The notes below the pieces were generated by a model. The model saw only the letters and a list, made by a program, of their open reading frames with translations, ran no database searches and had not been told where the DNA came from. Shown here piece after piece: positions 1 through 9,131 of a stretch of 53,654 bases of DNA; the first letter of the stretch is position 1; each line of letters begins with the position of its first letter. The translations under genes and the position numbers were made by a program. Source of the stretch: an uncultured Alphaproteobacteria bacterium (GTDB lineage: Bacteria > Pseudomonadota > Alphaproteobacteria > Rhizobiales > JACESI01); contig CALHLB010000081.1 of NCBI GenBank assembly GCA_938034375.1, positions 1-53,654 on the forward strand, written 5' to 3'.

Positions 1-65
1 GCCGCATCCGCCACTATCTCGCTCGTTTCCATAGAAAAACATTCTGCTATTCCAAAGCAATACAT
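1..65 (-). CDS. Possible N-terminal fragment of an unidentified protein (runs off the window)
   Basis: On the minus strand an open frame runs from an ATG at 65 (or the ATG at 32, which gives METSEIVADA) off the left edge. The frame is open back to a stop near 119-120. It contains several Cys and His residues (CSLHHMYCFGIAEC), which could be chance in so short a stretch. There is no clear Shine-Dalgarno sequence. The piece is too short to assign to a family; it is listed only because the sequence continues beyond the window. Confidence 0.2.
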   Translation of the reverse strand, partial: MYCFGIAECFSMETSEIVADA

Positions 66-227
66 ATGGTGCAAGCTACACTTATCGTCTTCTTTACCGA
101 TAACTGGAATGATTATCTATTTTAATGCACCAATGCCGAAAATATTACACCATCAAAATCTGGATTCAAACACCTAGACTCATGAAAGCCATCTAAAATA
201 CTTGTTTTAGCCTCATTCCTCAAACAA

Positions 228-270
228 AGAAAACGGAGGCAAAAGAATGCACCTTTCTTCTCCGTTTTCT
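228..270. terminator. Inverted repeat, possible terminator of the YceI-cytochrome gene
   Basis: An 11-bp perfect inverted repeat (AGAAAACGGAG at 228-238, CTCCGTTTTCT at 260-270) lies 33 bases beyond the stop of the minus-strand gene ending at 303. The loop is 21 bases and no strong T-run follows on the minus strand (CTTTGTTTG), so it may be a weak terminator or an mRNA-stabilising hairpin. Nothing else was recognised between 66 and 302. Confidence 0.4.
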
Positions 271-302
271 AAGGCCCGCCGCTTGGGCATACTGTTATAA
301 AG

Positions 303-1310
303 TCAATTAGCAACTGATTTTAAATAGGCAATCACGTTTTGAACGTCTTCTTCTTTTTTCAATCCAGGAAAAGACATTCTATTACCCTTAATGAAAGCTC
401 TTGGCTTAGCGAGGAACTGGGCCAGGTTTTCTTCATTCCATCTTATATCAACCGCCTTAAAAGCTTTAGAATAATTAAACCCATCTATGCTGGCGGCTTT
501 ACGGCCAACAACACCCTTTAAATAAGGACCAACCTTGTTTTTAGCTTCTTCCGCCACGTGGCACGCGCGGCAAAGGCGAAATACCTTTTTTCCTGCAACT
601 GCATCGCCTGCATTCAAGCTATCTGATGTTGAGGCGACTTTTATCTCATCGACTTGTTGCTCCAGAGCAGCGCCTTTTGTCGCGTTATCTTGTTGCAAAT
701 CACCTTGCAAACTGGCAAACATGAGACGCAGGCTTACAGGTACTACACGCGTAATACCAGGCAGTTTGGCAAGTTTCACCAACTTATCAATCCCCTCATC
801 AATGCCCAAATCCTTTGTACCAACGACAATCATTTCATCGGTTGTTACAAGGACCTTTTCATCACTTAAACGGGCGATAAAAAGAGAAGCCTCAACTGCA
901 ACATCAACACCAGAAAGGGTTAAAACACCTTCAACATCTTTTACAACTGTGTCCCCCACCTCAAGCTTGGAAAGGGCCGTAGTATCAATCTTGGCTTTCA
1001 ATGTTGCTGTTGGTTGCGCTACATCAAAAACATGGGCAATCATCCGTTCATTACGAATATCAATATTTGTTTGAACAGAAGTCACATCAATATTGATGGT
1101 CACATTGCCATTTTCCAAAACCTCACCAGAAACCTTACCGAATGAGTTAACCTCACCCACAGTATTTTTTTTGATGGAAACATAAGATATTTTAGAAGTC
1201 TCACCATCCAGTTTCCAAATAGCTTTATCTGCCAGAGCGAGGCTTGAAAAGCTGAAAACCATAAGGAAAAAAGACAGTAAAAAACGACTTAAAATATTGA
1301 AATAAAACAT
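303..1310 (-). CDS. Exported YceI-domain / class I cytochrome c fusion protein
   Basis: A 335-residue exported protein. Residues 1-27 are a signal peptide ending SLALA-DK. Residues about 30-200 form a YceI-like beta-barrel domain (IWKLDGETSKISYVSIKK, VTINIDVTSVQTNIDIRNERM); YceI proteins bind isoprenoid or amide lipids such as polyprenyl chains. A low-complexity linker (about 205-235) leads to a class I cytochrome c domain with the haem site CRACH at 247-251 and a probable distal Met312 in GNRMSFPG. The haem domain implies a periplasmic redox role; the lipocalin-like domain may hold a quinone or lipid near it (inference). An SD-like GGAG lies about 10 bases before the ATG. It stands alone, 190 bases downstream of the ETF-QO gene on the same strand, so a link to quinone metabolism is possible but unproven. 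Confidence 0.85.
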   Translation of the reverse strand: MFYFNILSRFLLSFFLMVFSFSSLALADKAIWKLDGETSKISYVSIKKNTVGEVNSFGKVSGEVLENGNVTINIDVTSVQTNIDIRNERMIAHVFDVAQPTATLKAKIDTTALSKLEVGDTVVKDVEGVLTLSGVDVAVEASLFIARLSDEKVLVTTDEMIVVGTKDLGIDEGIDKLVKLAKLPGITRVVPVSLRLMFASLQGDLQQDNATKGAALEQQVDEIKVASTSDSLNAGDAVAGKKVFRLCRACHVAEEAKNKVGPYLKGVVGRKAASIDGFNYSKAFKAVDIRWNEENLAQFLAKPRAFIKGNRMSFPGLKKEEDVQNVIAYLKSVAN

Positions 1311-1500
1311 AGTTCATAATCTCCGATTAATTTTTCTTCATAAAACGTTAAATAAATTTTTACACTTTAAAATAGAATAATCGATCAATAGCAAGTAACG
1401 CCAGATGACATTTTTGAGAGTATGAGAAAGATTTCAAGTTCTTCTTATATGAAAACAGCACCACTATGGGCGCTGCCGTCAATTTCATTCTTTTAAGAAA

Positions 1501-3177
1501 TTACATATTCGGATAATTTGGACCGCCTGCCCCTTCTGGAACAGTCCAGTTAATGTTCTGGTTCGGATCTTTAATGTCGCATGTTTTACAATGTACGCAG
1601 TTTTGTGAATTAATCACAAATTTGGGTTCACTGCCATCATCTTCGCTCATCCACTCATAAACGCCGGCAGGGCAATAACGGTTGGATGGACCTTGAAACA
1701 CCTTCCATTCAGAAGAAAGCTGCAAATCTTCATCTTTCAACTTCAAATGAATGGGCTGATCTTCTTCATGGTTCGTTGCAGAAAGAAAAACGGATGATAG
1801 GCGATCAAAAGAAATTTTTCCATCCGGTTTAGGGTAAGAAATTTTCTTGCAAGAATCAGCAGGCTTTAGCGCCTCAAAGTCAGCCTTGCCATGTTTCTGT
1901 GTACCAAAAAATGAAAAGCCAAACAATTCATTCGTCCACATATCAAGTCCACCAAGTGCAATACCGATGTAAAGACCATATTTACTCCATAAAGGTTTAA
2001 CATTGCGAACCTTATAGAGATCTTTGCCAATATCACTGGAGCGCCATTCATCTTCATAGGCAGACAATTCATCTTGCGCGCGCCCTTGCTCAAGCGCTTC
2101 ATAAGTTTTTTCAGCCGCCAACATGCCTGATAACATGGCATTATGAGACCCTTTAATACGCGGTACATTCACAAAGCCGGCAGAGCAACCAATCAAAACA
2201 CCACCAGGGAAAGCAAGCTTTGGAACGGATTGATAACCACCCTCTGTAATAGCCCGCGCCCCGTAAGAAATGCGCTTACCGCCTTCAAAAACATCCCGAA
2301 TAGATGGGTGCGTTTTGAAGCGTTGAAATTCCTCAAACGGAGAAAGCCACGGATTTTCATAATTTAGATGCGTAACAAAACCAACAGCCACCTGATTGTC
2401 TTCAAGGTGATAAAGGAAAGATCCTCCACCAGCCTGATTGCCCAACGGCCAGCCAAAGGAATGTCGTACCAAACCCTGTTTGTGCTTTTCAGGGGCGACT
2501 TGCCAAAGTTCTTTGATACCAATACCAAATTTCGTAGGTTCCCGCCCCTCACTTAAACCAAATTTTCCAATAATTTTCTTGGAAAGAGAGCCGCGCACCC
2601 CCTCACCCAAAAAGACATATTTACCCAGAAGCGCCATGCCGCGCTCAAAACCTGGCTTTGGTTTACCATCGCGGCCAATACCCATATCGCCCGTTGCAAC
2701 ACCTATAACACGATCTTGATCATCATAAAGAATTTCAGCCGCAGCAAAACCAGGGAAAATTTCAACGCCAAGAGCTTCAGCTTTTTCTGCCAACCAACGG
2801 CAGACATTTCCAAGCGAAACAACAAAATTGCCATGATTGTTCATTAACTTAGGCAACATGAAATTGGGAATACGCAAAGACCCAGCAGGGCCTAAAAACA
2901 GGAACTGGTCATCTTTTACAGGCGTTTTAAAAGGTGTGTCTTTTTCTTTGCGCCATTCAGGTAAAAGCCTGTCAACAGCAATTGGGTCAATAACAGCACC
3001 AGAAACGATATGCGCCCCAACTTCTGAGCCTTTTTCAATAACCACAACACTTAAATCTTCATTAAGCTGTTTTAATCGAATAGCAGCCGCAAGGCCGGCA
3101 GGACCAGCACCAACGATGACAACATCAAAATCCATGCTTTCGCGTTCTGGCATCACCTGTTCATTTTCGTTTGCCAT
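1501..3177 (-). CDS. Electron transfer flavoprotein-ubiquinone oxidoreductase
   Basis: ETF-QO (558 aa, the usual length) passes electrons from reduced electron-transfer flavoprotein, fed by acyl-CoA and other dehydrogenases, to ubiquinone at the inner face of the cytoplasmic membrane. The N-terminus has the FAD-binding Rossmann motif VVIVGAGPAGLAAAIRL. The C-terminus has the single 4Fe-4S site: Cys502 (RYCPAGVYEW) and Cys527, Cys530, Cys533 (CVHCKTC), followed by the family-typical PEGAGGPNYPNM tail. The membrane-facing GYQSVPKL and PGGVLIGCSAGFVNVPRIKG segments are also conserved. An AAGGGG SD sequence lies about 9 bases before the ATG. The gene is transcribed alone; etfA and etfB are not in the window. 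Confidence 0.96.
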   Translation of the reverse strand: MANENEQVMPERESMDFDVVIVGAGPAGLAAAIRLKQLNEDLSVVVIEKGSEVGAHIVSGAVIDPIAVDRLLPEWRKEKDTPFKTPVKDDQFLFLGPAGSLRIPNFMLPKLMNNHGNFVVSLGNVCRWLAEKAEALGVEIFPGFAAAEILYDDQDRVIGVATGDMGIGRDGKPKPGFERGMALLGKYVFLGEGVRGSLSKKIIGKFGLSEGREPTKFGIGIKELWQVAPEKHKQGLVRHSFGWPLGNQAGGGSFLYHLEDNQVAVGFVTHLNYENPWLSPFEEFQRFKTHPSIRDVFEGGKRISYGARAITEGGYQSVPKLAFPGGVLIGCSAGFVNVPRIKGSHNAMLSGMLAAEKTYEALEQGRAQDELSAYEDEWRSSDIGKDLYKVRNVKPLWSKYGLYIGIALGGLDMWTNELFGFSFFGTQKHGKADFEALKPADSCKKISYPKPDGKISFDRLSSVFLSATNHEEDQPIHLKLKDEDLQLSSEWKVFQGPSNRYCPAGVYEWMSEDDGSEPKFVINSQNCVHCKTCDIKDPNQNINWTVPEGAGGPNYPNM

Positions 3178-3400
3178 TATGGCACCCCTTCCATCTTTTA
3201 ATTGCCCAACTTCGTATAATAGCCTAGAAAGCTATGACTAGAAGCGCTTTTACTTAAAAAGGAATAGCCTTAAAGTCAAAGCGTTTATGCTTTAGATGCT
3301 TCTCTTTAGCCATAATTTTATGGTCATGATAGTATCAATAAAAAGCAATCAAAAATTAATTTGGCCCCATAGCCATAGGGAAGTTTGTGTTTGAGTAAAG

Positions 3401-4270
3401 ATGAAAACTGTTCAGGAATTTGAAGCATTAATTGAATTTTATGCCGCCAACGACCTTGATTATGCCTTGGATGAAAATCCACATAACAGGTTTGAAGAAG
3501 TGCGACAAAAACGTGCTGTAAGGCTACAACAACAAACAAGCCTGCCTGCTGCCCAACAAATACTCACTCCCCCAACAAACACCTCTGGTGCGTTACAAAG
3601 ATCACCTTCTTCAAAAGCGGCCCCTCTTATTGCGCCCACCTCTCCCCCTCAGGTTCTACCTGATGCAGCAACAATGCAAGATGCACGAAAACTTGCTGAA
3701 AGCGCCAAGAACCTGGAAGAGTTAAAAGAACTTCTTTCACATTTCGAAGGGTGCAATTTAAAACGAACCGCCAAAAATCTCGTTTTTGGCGATGGCAGCC
3801 CAAATGCCAAAATCATGTTTATAGGAGAAGCGCCAGGACGTGATGAAGATATAAATGGCCTTCCTTTTGTTGGAAGGTCTGGCCTGTTGCTTGATAAGAT
3901 GCTCGCTGCTATTGGTCTTTTGCGCGCTCGCGATGTTTATATCGCTAATTCAGTCCCGTGGCGCCCTCCCGGCAATCGTACCCCCACACCCCTTGAAAGC
4001 GAATTATGCCGTCCCTTTATTGAACGACAAATTACGCTTGTTAAACCCAAAATTTTGGTACCACTTGGCGCGCCAGCTACGCGCCAATTATTAAAGACCA
4101 AAGAAGGCATCATGAAAATGCGCGGTAAAATAATAAATTATCAATTAGGGGATGTGAAAATCAAAGCCATCGCAACATTGCATCCAGCCTATCTATTGCG
4201 TCAACCAGCGCAAAAACGCCTTGTCTGGCAAGATTTGTTAAAAATCAAGAATCTTTTAAAAGACATATAA
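3401..4270 (+). CDS. Type 4 uracil-DNA glycosylase, alphaproteobacterial form
   Basis: Removes uracil from DNA, starting base excision repair. The catalytic domain (about 120-289) has motif 1 GEAPGRDED followed by GLPFVGRSG, then the NSVPWRPPGNRTPTP segment and the motif-2 region TLHPAYLLRQPAQK. An N-terminal extension of about 110 residues, rich in Pro, Ser and Gln, precedes it, as is common in alphaproteobacteria. Oddity: only two cysteines occur in the whole protein (FEGCNLKRT and ELCRPF), so the four-Cys 4Fe-4S cluster of classical family 4 enzymes cannot be formed in the usual way. The start ATG follows a weak GAGTAAAG. The next gene begins 29 bases after the stop, so the two may be co-transcribed. 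Confidence 0.88.
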   Translation: MKTVQEFEALIEFYAANDLDYALDENPHNRFEEVRQKRAVRLQQQTSLPAAQQILTPPTNTSGALQRSPSSKAAPLIAPTSPPQVLPDAATMQDARKLAESAKNLEELKELLSHFEGCNLKRTAKNLVFGDGSPNAKIMFIGEAPGRDEDINGLPFVGRSGLLLDKMLAAIGLLRARDVYIANSVPWRPPGNRTPTPLESELCRPFIERQITLVKPKILVPLGAPATRQLLKTKEGIMKMRGKIINYQLGDVKIKAIATLHPAYLLRQPAQKRLVWQDLLKIKNLLKDI

Positions 4271-4299
4271 AGCGAACAATAAAAGCACGAACAAGTTTT

Positions 4300-5433
4300 A
4301 TGATGAAGCACCTATCCTTGCTCAAAAAAATATGCACCGTTTTTGCAGTCTCCATCATTTTTTTGGCGTCACCTGCGCTTGCAGAAATAAGAATAGGCGT
4401 TGCCCTTCCTCTAAGCGGCCTTTATGCTCCTTTAAGCCAACAAATTATAAATGGTGCAAAATTAGCACTAGAAAAAACAAATATATCCAGCGGTGCATTA
4501 AATGAAAAAATCAGCTTGGTTATACTTGATGATAAATGCAGCGCCCAAGAAGCAAAAGAAATTGCAAATCAACTCGTTGGGCAAAAAGTTATTGCCGTTA
4601 TAGGCCACCTTTGTGATAGATCCAGCATTGAAGCATCTGAAATTTATGCAAAAAATAAGATTATACAAATCTCACCAGCAAGCCAAAATGCCGCCCTCAC
4701 AACGAATCGGCCAAACCCGAAAGGCGGCACCTATCGCTTGGCACCGCGCAATGAACAGCAAGCCACAGCCATAATCGACTTTCTAACAAACCAGAAAAAC
4801 AAACCTTCCATCGCGCTTATTTACGATGGCACAGCTTATGGGAATGCTTTTAAAGCAAATCTGGAAAAAAAATTCACCGAAAAGCCAATCTTTAAAGAAC
4901 GCCTTGATATCGGCAAACCAAATTACGACCAACTCGCAAACAGGCTTGCTGATTCTGGCGCGACACACATCATCATCGCGGCCCTTCACCTTGATGCTAC
5001 AAGATTAATTCGTGGGTTAGATAAAGTAGAAAGCAATGCAATTATTCTAGGTGGTGAGGCTTGGGTCCAAAAAGATTTCCCGGCTTTAATCCTGGAAGGA
5101 AATAACAATCGCCAGACATTGGATCAAATCTATATCAGCTTCCCTCCCGATGATAGAAAAAGGCCAGAAGCAAAAAACATCGTTCAAGAATTCCAACAAA
5201 AAAATATCCGACCATCTGGCCTTACTTTGCGCGGGTATACTGCTTTAAAAATTCTGTCTGAAGCCTTAGGCAAAGCTAAAACAAAAGAATATGATGCCCT
5301 AATTCAAATCTTGAATTCGGAAACGTTTCAAACACCTTTGGGAACAATCAACTTCAATAATATTGGCGATGCCTCCCTTAAAGGTTACGAGCTTCATCAA
5401 TGGAATGGCAAGACCTTAGAACCCTTACAATAA
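4300..5433 (+). CDS. Periplasmic branched-chain amino-acid-type ABC solute-binding protein
   Basis: A 377-residue type I periplasmic binding protein (LivJ/LivK, Peripl_BP_6 family). Residues 1-28 are a signal peptide ending SPALA-EIRIG. The mature start EIRIGVALPLSGLYAPLSQQIINGAKLA is typical of the family, as is the hinge-region DGTAYGNAFKANL segment. No permease or ATPase gene is nearby, so the ligand is unknown and the protein may serve a remote transporter or act as a sensor partner. ATG codons occur at 4300 and 4303; either may be used. It follows the uracil-DNA glycosylase by 29 bases and ends before a hairpin terminator. Confidence 0.88.
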   Translation: MMKHLSLLKKICTVFAVSIIFLASPALAEIRIGVALPLSGLYAPLSQQIINGAKLALEKTNISSGALNEKISLVILDDKCSAQEAKEIANQLVGQKVIAVIGHLCDRSSIEASEIYAKNKIIQISPASQNAALTTNRPNPKGGTYRLAPRNEQQATAIIDFLTNQKNKPSIALIYDGTAYGNAFKANLEKKFTEKPIFKERLDIGKPNYDQLANRLADSGATHIIIAALHLDATRLIRGLDKVESNAIILGGEAWVQKDFPALILEGNNNRQTLDQIYISFPPDDRKRPEAKNIVQEFQQKNIRPSGLTLRGYTALKILSEALGKAKTKEYDALIQILNSETFQTPLGTINFNNIGDASLKGYELHQWNGKTLEPLQ

Positions 5434-5449
5434 TGATAATTTCTGACCC

Positions 5450-5503
5450 TATAGCCAAACTCGTATAAAATGATAACGGATTTTGGCTATATTCTTTTGT
5501 TTT
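5450..5503 (+). terminator. Rho-independent terminator after the solute-binding protein
   Basis: A 10-bp perfect inverted repeat, TATAGCCAAA (5450-5459) and TTTGGCTATA (5482-5491), is followed at once by the T-rich run TTCTTTTGTTTT. It lies 17 bases past the stop codon. The stem is AT-rich, so strength is moderate. Confidence 0.55.
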
Positions 5504-5623
5504 CGCTCATCTTTTCTTTTAAGCTGAGGATCATTTTAAAAGGATTCCCCAATAGCCATTGAGGAAAGGAAGATTTATAGTTATAGGCATCAACAGATAT
5601 ATTTGTAAATCAAGGCGCACCGC

Positions 5624-6298
5624 ATGACATCTCCTATTTTAATTGCACCTTCTATTTTAGCTGCTGATTTTGCAAATTTAGGGGAGGAAGTTCGTGCCAT
5701 TTGTGAAGGTGGCGCCGACTGGGTTCATGTAGATATTATGGATGGTCATTTTGTCCCCAATATTTCATTTGGTCCTATTGTTTTAAATGCTATTCGCCCT
5801 GTCACAGATAAAGTCATGGATGTTCATCTGATGATTTCTCCCGTTGACATTTATGTCGATGACTTTGCTAAGGCCGGCGCAGACACGATCACCATTCACG
5901 CTGAAGCTGGACCCCATGCACACCGCACCCTACAGAAGATAAAGGCCCTCGGCAAAAAAGCAGGAATCGTTCTAAATCCAGCAACCCCTGCAAGTGTTGT
6001 TGACCCCCTACTCGATGACATCGATATTATCCTTGTCATGACGGTAAACCCCGGTTTTGGGGGGCAAAAATTTATCACCACCATGGAACCAAAAATTGCT
6101 CAATTACGCGCAATGATCGGCAATCGAAATATCGATTTGGAAATTGATGGCGGCGTTACAGTTGAAACCGCACCTATTTGCGCGCGTGCGGGTGCGAATG
6201 TTTTAGTTGCTGGTTCTGCTGTTTTCAAAGGCGATGATTATGCAGCAAATATCAAAGCCATACGTGAGGCGGCAGAACAAGCAGCCAATGCCCGCTAA
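5624..6298 (+). CDS. rpe: Ribulose-phosphate 3-epimerase
   Basis: Interconverts ribulose 5-phosphate and xylulose 5-phosphate in the pentose phosphate pathway (cytosol). The 224-residue TIM barrel shows all family blocks: PSILAADF near the start, [18 protein letters not shown] with the metal and catalytic Asp and the FVPN motif, DVHLMI with a metal-binding His, [12 protein letters not shown] forming the phosphate loop, EIDGGV with the second catalytic Asp, and VAGSAVF. An AAGG lies about 9 bases before the ATG. The 3' end overlaps the start of the next small membrane-protein gene by 11 bases. Confidence 0.97.
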   Translation: MTSPILIAPSILAADFANLGEEVRAICEGGADWVHVDIMDGHFVPNISFGPIVLNAIRPVTDKVMDVHLMISPVDIYVDDFAKAGADTITIHAEAGPHAHRTLQKIKALGKKAGIVLNPATPASVVDPLLDDIDIILVMTVNPGFGGQKFITTMEPKIAQLRAMIGNRNIDLEIDGGVTVETAPICARAGANVLVAGSAVFKGDDYAANIKAIREAAEQAANAR

Positions 6299-6776
6299 AA
6301 AATATATATTAAGAAAACGTTTTATTCTTTTTGCCTTTTTCTGGGCTGGCTTAACCGGGTTTTCTTTCACCCTCAATGCTCTTTTCTGGCATAAATTATT
6401 CGATGAAAAGCTTCTTCTTCTTATAGGCTTCACTATTTGCGCTGCTTTCATCGCAGCCCCTATCGCTTCTTATATAGAGAATATTTTCACAAAAACACGG
6501 CCACTCACAGCACGCTTTGCAGCCATTTATTTTCTCCTTGCTGTTGTGACATCTGGTGCGATTTATCTTTCAAGTCTTTTTTATGCGATAAGCTTTACTA
6601 GCGATTCACTTGGAAGCGCATTTCACTTAACCACAATAAAAAAATACCTTTTGTTTTCCTTAGCTCACGGCTACGCCTTTGCCGCCTCTACGGCCCGTTT
6701 GTTTTTGCCCATAGGCGTTTTATCTCTCGCTGCAGGTGCGTTTTTTCACTGCATTATAACCTCAAAAGACGATTGA
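6288..6776 (+). CDS. Small inner-membrane protein of unknown function, overlapping rpe
   Basis: A 162-residue protein with a short basic N-terminus ([11 protein letters not shown]) and four predicted membrane spans: about 12-34, 40-62, 76-106 and 120-152. No family was recognised. The frame is open further upstream, but the ATG at 6288 is preferred because upstream residues would lie within rpe and because an 11-base overlap with the rpe stop suggests translational coupling. It may be a lineage-specific membrane protein; the context with rpe and purB gives no functional clue. Confidence 0.7.
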   Translation: MPAKKYILRKRFILFAFFWAGLTGFSFTLNALFWHKLFDEKLLLLIGFTICAAFIAAPIASYIENIFTKTRPLTARFAAIYFLLAVVTSGAIYLSSLFYAISFTSDSLGSAFHLTTIKKYLLFSLAHGYAFAASTARLFLPIGVLSLAAGAFFHCIITSKDD

Positions 6777-6845
6777 ACATTTGCACTTGATCGCACGCTT
6801 TGCTAAAGCCCGTAGCAATACATTATAAAGACAAGGAACATCCCT

Positions 6846-8153
6846 ATGATTCCCCGTTATGCACGCGATGAAATGGTTGCCATCTGGAGCCCTGAAACAA
6901 AATTCCGCATTTGGTTTGAAATCGAAGCTCACGCCTGTGATGCTTTGGCAAAATGTGGAGTAATACCGGAAAGTGCCGCTAAAACCATCTGGGAAAAAGG
7001 AGGCAAAGCCACCTTTGATATTGCACGCATTGATGAAATCGAGCGGGAAACCAAACATGATGTGATTGCCTTTCTTACCCATCTGGCAGAAATCGTTGGA
7101 GAGGATGCCAGATTCGTTCACCAAGGCATGACATCTTCTGATGTCCTCGACACTTGTCTAAACGTTCAGCTCATGCGTGCTGCCGATATTTTAATAGCTG
7201 ATATTGAAAAACTTTTGGAAGCCCTAAAACGCCGCGCTTATGAGCATAAGGATACCATCACCATTGGTCGCTCCCACGGCATTCATGCAGAGCCTGTTAC
7301 ATTTGGCCTGAAAATGGCACAAGCTTATGCCGAGTTTGACAGAAACTTGAGCCGCCTAAAAGCTGCACGAGAAGAAATTGCCACTTGTGCTATTTCTGGT
7401 GCTGTTGGCACCTTTGCCAATATCGATCCTTCTATTGAAGAGCATGTAGCCCAAGCCATGGGCTTAAAAGCCGAACCTGTTTCAACACAGGTAATCCCGC
7501 GTGACAGACACGCCATGTTTTTTGCGACCTTAGGTGTCATTGCTTCTTCCATCGAACGATTGGCAACGGAAGTACGGCATTTACAGCGCACCGAGGTTTT
7601 GGAGGCTGAAGAATTTTTCTCTAAGGGACAAAAAGGCTCATCTGCCATGCCCCATAAGCGCAACCCTGTATTAACAGAAAACCTTACAGGTCTTGCCCGT
7701 TTAGTGCGCGGCATGGCCCTTCCCGCCATGGAAAACGTTGCTTTATGGCATGAACGCGATATTTCCCACTCATCTGTTGAACGCATGATTGGCCCTGATG
7801 CCACCATTACACTGGACTTTGCCCTTGCTCGCTTAACAGGCGTGATGGACAAACTTGTTGTTTATCCTGAAAATATGCTAAACAACATGAATAAGTTCAA
7901 AGGATTGGTGCATTCTCAACGGGTTCTTTTAGCGCTTACACAAGCGGGTTTAAGTCGTGAAGATTCCTATCGCCTCGTTCAAAGAAACGCCATGAAAGTT
8001 TGGGAACAGGGTAAGGACTTTTTGGAAGAATTATTAAACGATGAAGAGGTTTGTGCAGCTTTAAGCAAGCAAGAAATTGAAGAGAAATTCGACCTTGCCT
8101 ATCATACAAAACACGTTGATACGATTTTCAACCGTGTTTTTAAAAACAATTAA
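6846..8153 (+). CDS. purB: Adenylosuccinate lyase
   Basis: Catalyses two purine steps: SAICAR to AICAR plus fumarate, and adenylosuccinate to AMP plus fumarate. At 435 residues it is of the shorter (B. subtilis/human-type) class. Visible: the N-terminal MIPRYARDEMVAIWS, the HQGMTSSDVLDTCLN substrate-binding segment, GRSHGIHAEPVTFG with the catalytic His, and the fumarase/aspartase signature GSSAMPHKRNP near residue 264 with the catalytic Ser loop. An AAGGA SD is well spaced. The alpha/beta hydrolase gene begins six bases after its stop, so the two are probably translated from one mRNA. The other pur genes lie 3.2 kb downstream. Confidence 0.97.
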   Translation: MIPRYARDEMVAIWSPETKFRIWFEIEAHACDALAKCGVIPESAAKTIWEKGGKATFDIARIDEIERETKHDVIAFLTHLAEIVGEDARFVHQGMTSSDVLDTCLNVQLMRAADILIADIEKLLEALKRRAYEHKDTITIGRSHGIHAEPVTFGLKMAQAYAEFDRNLSRLKAAREEIATCAISGAVGTFANIDPSIEEHVAQAMGLKAEPVSTQVIPRDRHAMFFATLGVIASSIERLATEVRHLQRTEVLEAEEFFSKGQKGSSAMPHKRNPVLTENLTGLARLVRGMALPAMENVALWHERDISHSSVERMIGPDATITLDFALARLTGVMDKLVVYPENMLNNMNKFKGLVHSQRVLLALTQAGLSREDSYRLVQRNAMKVWEQGKDFLEELLNDEEVCAALSKQEIEEKFDLAYHTKHVDTIFNRVFKNN

Positions 8154-8159
8154 AAAGCC

Positions 8160-8711
8160 ATGAAAACATCTGAAGCCGATATTTTAATTGTTCCAGGCCT
8201 TGGAGGTGGTAATAACAATTATTGGTATGCCCGTTGGGAAACAAAATTAAAGACGGCCCGTTTGATTGAACAGAAAGACTGGCAAAAGCCCCGCCTTTCA
8301 GATTGGGCAGACACAATTATTCAAACTGTCGAACAGGCAGAACGTTCCGTTGTGCTGGTTGCTCATTCATTAGGCGTTGTAGCCAGCATTCATGCCAGTG
8401 AAAATTTTCCCCATCAAAAAGTAGCAGGCGGCTATTTTGTTGCCTTGCCAGATATGGGAAAGCTAGCAGATACTCTGCCAGAAACAGCTACTTTTAAAAA
8501 TCTGCCTGAGGCGCCCCTCACATTCCCCTCTATTCTAGTCGCCAGTCAAACAGATCCTTATTGCGATTTTTCTCATGCAGAAAACATGTCTTACAGTTGG
8601 GGATCAAAACTGGAAAATGCAGGCGATTGTGGTCATATAAATGCGGAAAGTGGTCAAGGCCCTTGGCCAGAAGGTTTACTAAGCTTTGCTAATTTTATGG
8701 CACAACTTTAA
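8160..8711 (+). CDS. RBBP9/YdeN-family alpha/beta hydrolase
   Basis: A 183-residue small serine hydrolase. The nucleophile elbow is AHSLG (Ser70), the probable acid is Asp132 in SQTDPYCDF, and the base is His159 in GDCGHINAESG. The opening ILIVPGLGGGNNNYWYARWE and the closing GQGPWPEG are typical of the RBBP9/YdeN family. The physiological substrate of bacterial members is not known. It starts six bases after purB with no good SD of its own, which suggests translational coupling. Confidence 0.85.
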   Translation: MKTSEADILIVPGLGGGNNNYWYARWETKLKTARLIEQKDWQKPRLSDWADTIIQTVEQAERSVVLVAHSLGVVASIHASENFPHQKVAGGYFVALPDMGKLADTLPETATFKNLPEAPLTFPSILVASQTDPYCDFSHAENMSYSWGSKLENAGDCGHINAESGQGPWPEGLLSFANFMAQL

Positions 8712-8735
8712 AATTCAACAAATAAACAGCGATTC

Positions 8736-8754
8736 TTTTGAAATCATTTCAAAA
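8736..8754. repeat. 19-bp perfect palindrome in the long porin upstream region
   Basis: TTTTGAAAT-C-ATTTCAAAA, a perfect 9-bp inverted repeat around a single base, 25 bases after the hydrolase stop. The stem is AT-only apart from one G/C pair and no T-run follows, so an operator is as likely as a terminator. The rest of 8712-9130 is AT-rich non-coding DNA in which nothing else was recognised; it presumably contains the porin promoter. Confidence 0.35.
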
Positions 8755-9131
8755 TCATCCGACCTAACCAGACCTGATTCTCTATACAAAACGTCAAAAT
8801 AAACAGAAAATCTGTAAGAGTATTATTTGCAACGCCAAAAAATCGTATCTTTTTTGCAACAAAAATATAGAACAACAAAACTTATGGTCAAAAAGCAAAA
8901 CGAAAATTCTGTTACAAAACTTTATAACCAAGCATTTCTCTAGTGCAAAACCATAATCATTCACCTGAATGTTGCTAGAAAAACACATAAAAGCTCCAAA
9001 AAATCTGATTCTTTTAGTGCTTTATTAAACTTTAAAAACATTAAGCCAGACCGAACTTAGGTGCAAAGATGTCACACTTTTCAAAGAAGCGATTTTAGGT
9101 GGTTTACTTATCGTCACAAATATGGCGAATT

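Noticed and set aside
535-1074. A 179-residue plus-strand frame opposite the YceI-cytochrome gene
   Set aside because: Antisense shadow of a convincingly coding gene; low-complexity Ser/Thr composition.
8794-8988. A 64-residue minus-strand open frame in the porin upstream region
   Set aside because: Phe/Cys/Leu-rich composition from AT-rich DNA, no SD, no family resemblance.
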